Of a stretch of DNA of 64,000 bases, positions 55,758 through 64,000 are shown piece after piece; the first letter of the stretch is position 1, and every line of letters starts with the position of its first letter. The DNA is from Eretmocerus hayati (taxonomy: Eukaryota > Arthropoda > Insecta > Hymenoptera > Aphelinidae): assembly GCA_029851415.1 (NCBI GenBank), contig CM056743.1:72995186-73059185 (forward strand), given 5' to 3'. Both the position numbers and the translations under genes were made by a program. The notes beneath the pieces were generated by a model, which saw only the letters and a list, made by a program, of their open reading frames with translations, did no database searches and had not been told where the DNA came from.

Positions 55758-57521
55758 CTAATTTCGTGGGGGCGCAGTGCTTGCGTGTACTCCCGCTAGG
55801 CCGTTTCCCGAGGACTCTAGTCTGAATTCACAATCAGGGCACGTTTGCACCGTGACCCCGGCCTTGCTGCATGAATGACACTTTCCACCCACTGACGTGG
55901 TACCAGCGGTTGGCATGTGTGCGTCTGTACATTCCGAGGCTGTATGACCAATGGCAGAGCACTTATAGCACGTACGCGTGGGACAACTGTTGGCAAAGTG
56001 ATCCGGCTTGTTGCAATTGAAGCAAAGGCCTTTTTCTCGTTGTTCATCGGTTCGCATGCGATCTCCTGCTACCCGCGAACGGCCGGTACCGGGTGGTCTA
56101 CGAGGACCATATGGGGTATACGGTGGATAATGGTACATCATTGGGTAAGATGGCCATTGTCCGGGTGTTGGCACCCACGGACCTACAGTAGCTGGCTGGT
56201 TCGGCGGTGTCGGCGTTGGAGCACTCGGCAGAGGGGTACTCGGGGCTGGCACGGCCTTAGATGGAGTGTCGGGCGAAGCGACGGGTGGACTGTTCCGAGT
56301 AGGCTTGGCGTCATTTTTACCCCCTTGACCACGATTGCGATTTTGATTCGCGTTGTGACCATTCGGGGCTGGATTTGGCGCCTCAGTCTCATTTCGCTCT
56401 GTGCCGGCAATTTCGTTCCACCCTGGCCTGCTCTTTGGCGGCGGCTGCGTGGATCCCTGATACGCGGCTCCAGGTATCCGCGACCGGTCCTTGGGTGGGG
56501 GTGCAGTGTACCTGGCATCCAAGTCTTTGCTTCGCTCATACTTCTGGCCATAGTGTTGAATATCATCCAGCGTTCTCACCCTTTTTGACTCTAAGTACTT
56601 ACGTAGTACCGGCAATAAATTACGTCTGACTATCTCAAATACATCTCGTTCTCTAGGTGGTCTTTTCAAGTGTCCCAAAACTATCTTAACACAGGTCAAA
56701 TACTTGGCAATTTTCTCGCCTTTGGCCTGAGTACGGTGCTGGAGTTCATCCATGACGTCCTGGCGAACTAAATGGCCCACGTATTGCTTTCTGAAAGCTT
56801 GCTTGAAATCCGGCCAAGTTTCAAATTCACCCTGATGAGTTCGATACCAACTCCGAGCGTCCCTTGTTAACGCGGCCGGCGCAGCTGATAGCATCTCAGC
56901 GTCTGTTACGGGTAGCATTCGTCGGTAATCTTTTAAGTTGGCCAGGAAGTCTTCTGGGCCATCCCGTTCACCACCACCAAAGCTGATCTTCAAGCTTTGT
57001 AGCATCTTAATCACCTGAAACTTCCTCCCATTCACACGACCGGCCTGACTCCAATTCGACTCATCGTCCGAGGTATCATACTCCGATTCACTGCTATCAT
57101 CTCTCCTACGATTGCGACGGCCTGCCCTACGCCGGGAGTCTCGTGAATCCCTCGATCCCCGTCGTCTACCACTGCGACTCGGCCGGTCTGAATCCGAATC
57201 TGACCTTCTACTCCGTTGTGAGCGTCGCGGGGGTGAACTATCCGATGAGCTATCGCGCTCTCGACGGTTGTCGCGCCACCTATCAGCATCCCTTGGCCTA
57301 CGATCGGAACCATCTCTCGGACTACGACCCGTAGGACGGCTTTCCGGAGTTCGGTCTCGCCAAGGCCGATGGCTATGCGATGAGTATTGTCGGCTTGGAG
57401 GTTCCCGAGAGTGATCATTCGCTCTTCGAGTACGAGGATCTCGAGGCTCGGTGCGGCTATGACGGCTTTCCCCAGAGCGATCCCGTCTGTGCGGTCGAAC
57501 GGTCTGACTCAACTTGCTCAT
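55758..57521 (-). CDS. gag: Ty3/gypsy-type Gag with two CCHC knuckles (587 aa)
   Basis: Long intact minus-strand frame. The N-terminal ~150 residues are Arg/Ser/Asp-rich and disordered. Residues ~165-330 carry the retrotransposon gag core: FQVIKMLQSLKISFGGGERD, DARSWYRTHQGEFETWPDFK and VFEIVRRNLLPVLRKYLESK. A Pro-rich linker follows. The C-terminus holds CFNCNKPDHFANSC and CYKCSAIGHTASEC (both CX2CX4HX4C), plus a further CHSCSKAGVTVQTCPDC cluster. Gag forms the particle and binds RNA. The first ATG may not be the true start, because an open frame (57,457-58,500) of similar composition lies just upstream and overlaps it by 65 bp in another frame. No pol follows. Confidence 0.8.
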   Translation of the reverse strand: MSKLSQTVRPHRRDRSGESRHSRTEPRDPRTRRANDHSREPPSRQYSSHSHRPWRDRTPESRPTGRSPRDGSDRRPRDADRWRDNRRERDSSSDSSPPRRSQRSRRSDSDSDRPSRSGRRRGSRDSRDSRRRAGRRNRRRDDSSESEYDTSDDESNWSQAGRVNGRKFQVIKMLQSLKISFGGGERDGPEDFLANLKDYRRMLPVTDAEMLSAAPAALTRDARSWYRTHQGEFETWPDFKQAFRKQYVGHLVRQDVMDELQHRTQAKGEKIAKYLTCVKIVLGHLKRPPRERDVFEIVRRNLLPVLRKYLESKRVRTLDDIQHYGQKYERSKDLDARYTAPPPKDRSRIPGAAYQGSTQPPPKSRPGWNEIAGTERNETEAPNPAPNGHNANQNRNRGQGGKNDAKPTRNSPPVASPDTPSKAVPAPSTPLPSAPTPTPPNQPATVGPWVPTPGQWPSYPMMYHYPPYTPYGPRRPPGTGRSRVAGDRMRTDEQREKGLCFNCNKPDHFANSCPTRTCYKCSAIGHTASECTDAHMPTAGTTSVGGKCHSCSKAGVTVQTCPDCEFRLESSGNGLAGVHASTAPPRN

Positions 57522-58500
57522 TCTGGTGTGTTCGAGAACGGTCCGGAATTACACGTGTTGGCCCCGGATCAACGCGATTACCATGGCTATCATTCGATCG
57601 ATCGCGTGGAGGGTGCTCCATGTAGGCATTTTTATTCTGGCCTGGACACTGCTCGAAGCGCCCTCTATTCACTGGCTCTTTACGGCTGGGATGGGTGTCA
57701 ACTACCCGCTCCTCGGCCTGGCCTTCACGGTCACGATAGCTTTCACCCGCTCTGTCGTGCGGCCTTGGTTCCCCGTGACCAGTTGGACTTCGTCGGGTGC
57801 TATAGTTCGTATAAGCAGGGGGTGGTTCATCGTCACCGGAGTCGTCACGACGATTACGTTCAGCGTCGTAATTCCGACATCGACCGCGGCCTGTGACCGG
57901 TTTTCTCTGTGGAATTGCCCCGGAACCTAGTTGTTCGAGATCTCCGTCCCACCACATCGTCTCCCCGCGTGATAGTTCGGGGTTGGCCTGCATACGCCTT
58001 TCGATTGACCGGTAATCAGTGGCTAAGCATCTATCGCTTGGTGACACCGGTGGTCGCCTTGGCACATATGCTGCTGGGATTTCGTGCTCTCTACTCGGAC
58101 TGGGGCTCCCACGGTTTGAACTCTCGCTTCCGCTTTCCGATCCCGAACGTTGGTTCATAACATTTCTCTCTACTCCTCGAAGGTCGGCCATGGCAGTGTT
58201 CACTCTATGCATAGCAGCCCGCGATTCAGTGATCAAGGAACCGTGCAAACCGGCTCTCACGAGGCCTTCAACCGGTGGCAAGTCGTCCGCTATAGTTGTT
58301 GACCTATGAGGCTGTCCCCAACTCGGCAGTGGCCTATCAGGTGTGGAAGCTCCGGCCAGCAGGGACCCAGTCTGGTCCCGCAATCGTGGCATCAACCGAA
58401 GGCCCAATGGTGCCGGCTGGAAGTGATATCCAGTCGACAGCAGGAATGAGGCTCGGCTAGCAGCGGGTGATGGAATCGGGCCTGATATACTACTTGTCAC
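57457..58500 (-). CDS. Gag N-terminal extension or separate disordered protein (347 aa)
   Basis: Minus-strand frame from an ATG at 58,500, rich in Ser, Arg, Pro and Gly (for example NQRSGSESGSESSNRGSPSP and DDSGDDEPPPAYTNYS). It has no recognised domain. A Pro-Pro-x-Tyr-type motif (PPPAYTNY) is visible, which in viral Gag proteins serves late budding. Here it could be coincidental. It overlaps the main gag frame by 65 bp with a frame change, so either a programmed frameshift joins them or an indel split one long Gag. Confidence 0.5.
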   Translation of the reverse strand: MTSSISGPIPSPAASRASFLLSTGYHFQPAPLGLRLMPRLRDQTGSLLAGASTPDRPLPSWGQPHRSTTIADDLPPVEGLVRAGLHGSLITESRAAMHRVNTAMADLRGVERNVMNQRSGSESGSESSNRGSPSPSREHEIPAAYVPRRPPVSPSDRCLATDYRSIERRMQANPELSRGETMWWDGDLEQLGSGAIPQRKPVTGRGRCRNYDAERNRRDDSGDDEPPPAYTNYSTRRSPTGHGEPRPHDRAGESYRDREGQAEERVVDTHPSRKEPVNRGRFEQCPGQNKNAYMEHPPRDRSNDSHGNRVDPGPTRVIPDRSRTHQNEQVESDRSTAQTGSLWGKPS

Positions 58501-58509
58501 TCGGCAGTA

Positions 58510-58960
58510 TGTTCAGAAAATTTTTCAGACGGCCAGAATGCGTCTAAAAATTTTTCAAGTCGGCCTAAGTGCGATCAAAAATTTTTCAGAGTGGCCAAGT
58601 GCACTCAGAAAATTTTTAAAGTGGCCAGGGTGCGTCCAGGGAATTTTTCAGACGGCTAGAATGCGTCTAATTTTTCACGTCGGCCAAAGAGTGATCACAA
58701 ATCTTTCCGAGAGGCTAGGAGCACTCAGAAAAATTTCAAAGTGGCCTAAGTATGCTCAGAAAATTTTTCAGACGGCTAGAATCCGTCTAGAAAATTTTCA
58801 AGTCGGCCTAAGTATGATCAAAAATTGTCCAGAGTGGCTAAGTGCACTCCGAAAATTTTTAAAGTTGCCAGAGTACGTCCAGAAAATTTTTCAGACGGCT
58901 AGAATGCGTCTAAAAATCTTCCAAGTCAGCCAAAATGTCGCGCACTTAATGATACGGCCA
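58510..58960. repeat. 121-bp tandem array made of ~30-bp subunits
   Basis: TTTTCAGACGGCTAGAATGC recurs near 58,525, 58,647, 58,767 and 58,889. In between, subunits each have a CAGAAAATTTTT-like core followed by a GGCC/GGCT box. This is the leader region between the 5' LTR and gag. Confidence 0.85.
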
Positions 58961-59318
58961 GAAACTAACTACCAGAATTTTTAGAATCGCGTGAGTCCTG
59001 TCACGGTCGCCATTTGTGACGTGGAAAATGGTTTACCAGCACAACTAATTTATATTCGTCGGACTCTTAACCTGAATCGCAGGTCTCGCGCGCAAAGTTC
59101 GGCGAACGCAATTCTAAATTTTAACAGCAACTCGGCTTCACTGCATCACTCACCGTGATTCTACCTGAGAATCGGAAAAGGGGGTGGGGAACGCTCGCAC
59201 ACGCACTCCAAATAATAATTCAGAATTCTCAATAATATAATTCGGCCTATATTCCGTACACGTTCCTTTTTCGCGGCGATACATGAATCTACATATGAAA
59301 ATCCCGATAAATAACGGC
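58961..59318 (-). other. Leader between 5' LTR and repeat array
   Basis: The sequence just inside the LTR (GCCGTTATTTATCGGGA on the minus strand) does not match a tRNA 3' end I recognise. No gene. Confidence 0.5.
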
Positions 59319-61823
59319 CAGAAATATTCAAGAAGATTCAATAATCATCATGAAAATGTCTCTCAAAATTCCTTGTAAAACACGAAAATTCACTTCACAA
59401 TCCTGAAAATACAATGTAAAATACACTTCGCTAACGGCCTGGGCAATTCGCTATCGGCCTAGTCAATTGTTCAACGGCCTAGTCGACTTCGCTCACGATG
59501 GACTCCAAAATTCAAGGAGCACGCTGCTCCAAAATTTACTCAAAATGGCCGCACCACGCTACGAATAATTACCGCGTTGGGACAATGGCCAACTGCAGCA
59601 ATTCGTGGAGCACGAGCTCCGCGATTACCGGATTTTACTGGCCAAGTACTCCGCGATTACTCAGGGTGGTGATCCACCGGGGGTACGGCCTTGCTCGTCG
59701 TCGTCCGGACGACAGCAACCCTGAATTTCCAGGCGATTTTTCCCCCAAAGTACTGTCTGGTAAGCGCACTACGTCTTCACGAGGGTTCACCTCGACTTAT
59801 CGGCCTCTGGTCACAATCTCCTCGGCCCCCGGGGCGTGCTATTATTTTCCCGCACTGTTCGGCCTTAGCACGTGGTCCCCCAGGAGTCCGGATCGGCTGG
59901 GAGTCGGCAGGGGTACGCGCGCACGAGGCTCAAGTTCCGGCCAGGACGGGGGAATTCACATTAATAAGATGAGCAATAAGAGGACTCACCGTTATTTTCC
60001 ATCTCTTTCGATAATGGCAATTCTCTGATTATGATTCAATAGGACTCTTGAAGTCTCGCGTGCTGTTCTCCGGGACTCCTGGGGAACACACGGCAAGAAT
60101 AATGGCTGCTGAAAAGCGAAGGGCAAAAAGCGCGTGCACTCTGGGCAACTGCTATCCAGCAAGTGGCCTCATGGCCAACTTCTTCTTCAAGTTGGAGTTC
60201 CATCTTCTTCAACGAAGAAGACGCGCTGTGATTGGCCCAATAAATTCCATCCGGAAAACTGGCAGCACCCTCTATCGGGGCTGCGCGGCAAAGTTTGAAG
60301 TACATAAGGGCACATTGTGGCAAGTATGCGCACGGAATTCACGGAATTACACGGCCAAACAGCACGGAAATATGTGTACGGCACTGCCTTTGGCCTCCAC
60401 TCGGACCGTCTTTTATCTCACTTGCACCTATAATAAGCATAGGCCGGCGTGGAGGCGCTGCGCAGCTCGCATTGCCTCCGCTTTTGGCCTTTCACTGCAC
60501 CCGATATTCGCTACATGGCCTTGTATACCTATATCTACTCTCGGCCTGTAGTACTATAGCTATATAGTACTTCCCATGTGTCAGTATATCTATATGGGCC
60601 TGTGTATATTCACAGCATGGCCATATGCACATAAGATATTCCTATCCGGTAGTATCTCGGCCTCACACACATATATATGTATATGTGTATCGTCTGCGTG
60701 ATGAATTTTCACCCAGAGACCGACGTCCGGGTCACCATGATTCCCCATATCAGCCTGTTCAGGTATACCCACCCTGAACCAAGCTACACCGTCAGGTAGC
60801 GCCATCACACCGGCAGCATCAAGTTGGCAGTACGTCGTCTGCACTGCCGCACATCAACATCGGCTCCGCGATCCTTGTGCTCTGGTGAGCTACCCGGGCT
60901 CATCCGCGTTGGCCTGCGTGTCACCGGTGTCGTGGGTGACCGCCTACGTGGTGTAATGGTGCGCGGGTGTATCTTCGGCCAGGTTATGCGTGGGTGCAGG
61001 CAGCAAGTGCTGCATGCACGCACAATCTCACATAACCAAGGTGCAGCTGATACTGGGCTGCTGCGTATGGGACCTAGGTTCGGATGGCAGCAAGCCCAGG
61101 ATGTGCTGCACGGATCATGCAGCATCACCAGCTGGCCATAATCACCCGTGCTCGTTGTCATCTTCCTCTTCGTCGTCCTGAGAAGGACGCCCGGGCCTTG
61201 TCGTATACACCACGACAATCTCGCATACACGGTGGGACGCAGATCGTGTGACATCCGGAGGGTGTGCGGGGGATGCAGCACGGGGTCTGCGGATAACGGC
61301 TGTTGCCACCGCGCACCTCCAGGTCGGCCTTTGAAAGTTATCATACAAACATCAGCTGCTGTCACTCATACGGGTGAGCGAGAGCAGCATGCAATTTACC
61401 CGACCTTTCCCGGGTTAGCGTGCCTTATCCACGTGAGTCCAGAGCCCCGGGGCTTGTGCGCGACATCGCGGGTGGTGCGTGGCCCCCGGTGGGTCCCACG
61501 AGCGTGTAGCTGCAGTGGCAGGCCTGGGTAACCCACCCTGGCCAAGTCCTGTAGGAAAACATCTTCGGGAGCGACCGGTGGCCTCCTAGCCTCCCGGCCG
61601 CAGCGGCTAACGTAGGTGTAGGTGGGGTTGCCTGCCCGCAGGCATAATCGCGGGCGCAACTCTCGTTTCGCCGTCGTCGTCGTCGTTGTCTCGAGTGGCA
61701 GCACCTCGGCAAGAAAGAGGAGTATTTTGCGTAAATACTTTGATCTTGGTGCTGCCGGATTGAGACACGACGAGAGTGATTCACTTTTCTCAAACAAAAG
61801 GCTGTGACGGTTTCACCGTCACA
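59319..61823 (-). repeat. 5' LTR (2,505 bp)
   Basis: Direct repeat of 51,152-53,656. It should carry the promoter, but no initiator was identified with confidence. The LTR-terminal hairpin is at 61,803-61,823. Confidence 0.9.
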
Positions 61824-61848
61824 GATGTCTCTTAGACATTCCAACTTA

Positions 61849-62934
61849 CAGTACGTTCATGGATAATGGATCAGATAGGGTCTCACTAAAACAATGATAT
61901 TCCCAATATACTTTGACGTACGAGAATTTTGAAAAAGGCATCTCAGAGATCACGAAAAAATCTATCGATTCATGTGTTTAAAACACTCCTTGCGTTTTTT
62001 TTTGAGTGACCGTAGTCATGATGAAGAGCTAGAAAATTTCTCCTTCAACCAATCACCTACAACTTTGGCGGAAGTGATCCGATCACAAAAATTCTCAAGG
62101 GATCTGGGAGATCTTTACAAAATCTACAATTCCCTCTTCTTGAAGTTCTCTCTACGACCTTTCCTGCCCAAAAAACGAGTTCGAAGAGGAAATTCTGTAT
62201 TACATGGACTGCTTATGAAGATATCGCGGCTGGATCCTGTTCCGTCTCGCCTTGCTCTATCCTCGCGCAAAAATTCATCAAAAAAATATTATGGCATATG
62301 ATTCTGATGTAGAATAATCTCATCTCTCAGAGTATTTGATCAGATTTTGTCTTGGATTGAAGGCAACCCCAGTTTCTCAAGATTCATTGGGAAAATTGAT
62401 TAATTTCATGTTTCGCCCCTATAGATCACATTCGAGGCAGAATCTGATGGATATTATTCTGGGAGATGAGATTACTCTCCGTCGAAATCATATGCCATGA
62501 TATTCTTTCGATGAATTTTTGCACAAGAATGGCGCAAGGGGAAATAAAACAGTAAGCAGCTTCGGTATCTCCTTAAGCAGTCCAAGCAAAGTTTTTTTCC
62601 CAAGCTCGTTACTTGGACAGGAAAGGTCGTGAAGAGAGCTTCAAGGAAAGGGAAGTGTAGGTATTGAAAAGATCTACAAGATATTATGAAAATTTTATGT
62701 GATCGGATCACTCGCCAAAGTCGTAGGGGATTGATTGAAGGAGGAATTTTTTGGATTTTCATGGTTGACCAAGGTGATCAAAAAGGGCGCGGTGAATGTT
62801 TTAAACACATGAATCGATAGATTTACTCGTGATCTTTACGATTCTCTCCTCAAAATTCCTGTGAGTCGAACTTTATTGGGAATATCACTTTTTTATTGAG
62901 ACCCTACATCATCCATTATTCATGAAAGGTACTG
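61849..62934. mobile_element. TA-flanked foldback element, 1,086 bp
   Basis: The ends are CAGTACGTTCATGG and CATGAAAGGTACTG with TA on both sides, and the first six bases are the same as those of the MITE at 24,413. The arms run ~450 bp: GGGTCTC, AATGATATTCCCAATA, CGATTCATGTGTTTAAAACA and GATCCGATCACA with inverted partners. The loop is near 62,290-62,510. Short open frames are within the arms. No transposase. Confidence 0.8.
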
Positions 62935-63113
62935 TAACTTGGAGAAAAATCGGGAGCCAAGTCTTGCGAGAGCTCATTTCTACAATCTTATGGAGAGAGA
63001 AATTATACACATAGGGCAAATTAGGTAAACTTACCCCAAGATGAATAGTCTTCCAAGCTAATCAAGTGAGTACGCATGCTTATTCATCATAAACATTGTT
63101 AGTCACATACTAA

Positions 63114-63443
63114 CAAGGGGAGGACCAGACCTTTGGATCACCAATCTTGTTCAAATTTTTTTTTACAGTTTTGTATTACTTAGAATATGAAGAATCCAGA
63201 GTAACTCCGTCAAATGGGCCTCCTGTTCAAAGTTACAGCCCATGACATTAACATTGCCCATATAGGCCCATGTTGAAAAGCGATATATATAGGTATACTG
63301 GCAACGCTATCATTCTTGCTCGTATCTTTGACCAGAAGACCCATTGGACGGAGTTACTCTGGATTCTTCATATTCTAGGTGACACAAGACTGTAAAAAAA
63401 TTTTGGAAAGGATTGGTGATCCAAAGGTCAGGTCCTCCCCTTG
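63114..63443. mobile_element. 330-bp MITE with TAA target duplication, copy 2
   Basis: The ends are CAAGGGGAGGACC and GGTCCTCCCCTTG-type inverted repeats flanked by TAA. The left arm at ~34,206 preserves the empty site (its complement reads CATACTAAGTTCGG), which has one TAA instead of two. The insertion and its 3-bp duplication are therefore seen directly. Related to 35,874-36,203. Confidence 0.9.
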
Positions 63444-63502
63444 TAAGTTCGGCCCAACGAAGGAGAGCCCCATATACGTGTTTTGTACTCTGAATCGATA
63501 CA

Positions 63503-63570
63503 TCCCCGATAGCTCAGTTGGCTAGGTGTCGTGTCTACAAAGTCGAAGGACGAGGTTCAAATCCCGATAA
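63503..63570 (+). other. tRNA-like sequence with Pol III A and B boxes
   Basis: TAGCTCAGTTGG (A box) and GGTTCAAATCC (B box) are both good matches. The acceptor, anticodon and T stems do not close, so I do not call a functional tRNA. Inverted copy at 34,081-34,147. Confidence 0.6.
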
Positions 63571-63775
63571 GTACAAAATTTCAATTGCCCAATTACGTTT
63601 TTTCCCAATACATCTATGATAATAAACTACACAGAATATGGGGTAACAGCTTAGGAAATGGGCAAATAATAATATTTTAAATGAATAAATTTTGAAAAAT
63701 CAGCTGATTTTCCACTGGCCAGTCACGAATAAATATTGAAAAATCAGCTGATTTCTTTCGATAGGGTTTTTCGGT

Positions 63776-64000
63776 ATTTTGGAGTCCGTCCGTTGATTAC
63801 AGCAAGTGTACACCGCCGAGAACGGCGTAAATATACCACGAATAACACTAATTTCATACCGGTTGAACGCAATTCCTTGATTTCCCCATTGATGTACATT
63901 AGGGTGGGCCGAAAATCCATTTTTCTCGGGAATCGCTTCGCGCTAGTGAAATTTCACTGAACTAAATAAGAAAAACAGAGAATTTCTAGAAATGTTATAC
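63776..64000. other. End of window, no supported feature
   Basis: AT-rich with short open frames only. Confidence 0.5.

Larger units (their letters stand above)
51152..61823 (-). mobile_element. LTR retrotransposon with gag only (TR-GAG-like), minus strand
   Basis: Two 2,505-bp direct repeats flank 5.7 kb of interior containing gag reading frames, two tandem-repeat arrays and no protease, RT or integrase. On the minus strand each LTR begins TGTGACGG. A purine run (AAACGGGGGGTAA on the minus strand) stands right before the 3' LTR at 53,657, as a polypurine tract should. No convincing tRNA primer site was found next to the 5' LTR, and no target-site duplication, because the two flanks differ. 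The element would depend on another element's pol. It interrupts the Polinton protease. Confidence 0.8.
62945..63775 (+). repeat. Right arm of the ~29-kb-spaced inverted repeat
   Basis: Inverted partner of 33,965-34,400. It contains a 330-bp MITE at 63,114 and ~80 extra bases near 63,660 that include a second AAAAATCAGCTGATTT. It lies just inside the TA-flanked foldback at 61,849. Confidence 0.85.

Noticed and set aside
55917..56588. 223-codon plus-strand frame inside gag
   Set aside because: Antisense shadow of the gag frame, which carries the recognised zinc knuckles on the minus strand.
51140..61835. Target-site duplication of the LTR element
   Set aside because: Left flank GATCGA and right flank GATGTC do not match over 4-6 bp, so no duplication is claimed.
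61972..62762. Frames of 96-109 codons at 61,972 and 62,472
   Set aside because: They lie in the opposing arms of a foldback element and are mirror copies of the same non-coding sequence.
34081..63570. Functional tRNA gene calls at 34,081 and 63,503
   Set aside because: A and B boxes fit, but the anticodon and T stems do not pair and no clean anticodon loop exists.

Overview
The window looks like a repeat-dense nuclear region of an arthropod, most likely an insect. R1-clade and CR1-like non-LTR retrotransposons, a Polinton/Maverick remnant with animal-type genes, 74-76 bp GT-AG introns and many TA- or TAA-flanked miniature elements all point that way. I see no conventional host gene. Nearly every supported coding region belongs to a mobile element, and nearly all of those are broken.

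Layout. (1) 1-12,595 is a palindromic composite. Long arms made of ACGATCGT-rich subrepeats (1-1,312; 7,985-9,258; 10,970-11,598) flank retrotransposon cargo. The cargo is a CR1-like LINE cut into two opposed pieces and an R1-like element on the minus strand. Three smaller palindromic units lie between the two composites (9,259-10,969). (2) 12,596-16,395 is mostly non-coding, with one minus-strand ORF1-like reading frame. (3) 16,396-21,510 is a nearly complete CR1-like LINE with a PHD-like zinc motif, a coiled coil, a baculovirus-FP-like RNA-binding region, an endonuclease and a YADD reverse transcriptase. (4) 21,511-38,200 is AT-rich filler with at least seven foldback or MITE elements, a gag-like pseudogene, a 120-bp GC-rich minisatellite and a transposon-protein fragment inside a foldback.

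(5) 38,229-51,151 is a decayed Polinton/Maverick. Plus-strand genes, in order, are a protein-primed DNA polymerase (palm domain missing), two conserved small proteins, a chromo-integrase (first catalytic Asp region missing), a penton/minor-capsid-like protein, a glycine-rich basic virion-core-like protein, a double-jelly-roll major capsid protein, a possible nuclease and an adenain-type protease. No packaging ATPase was found. On the minus strand, left of the polymerase, is a small paralogous gene family with repeated 3' tails. One member (41,269-42,111) stays open once two short introns are removed. A second, inverted copy of the nuclease/protease end is wedged into this family.

(6) 51,152-61,823 is a minus-strand LTR retrotransposon with 2.5-kb LTRs that encodes gag but no pol (TR-GAG-like). 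It was inserted a few codons before the protease stop. (7) 61,849-63,775 holds a TA-flanked foldback and the right arm of a very large inverted repeat whose left arm is at 33,965-34,400. Both arms carry a tRNA-like sequence with Pol III A and B boxes. The pair may be the Polinton's terminal repeats or simply two copies of a dispersed repeat.

All coordinates and homologies were read by eye. Similarity statements within the window come from direct sequence comparison. Family assignments rest on recognised motifs and were not searched against databases.
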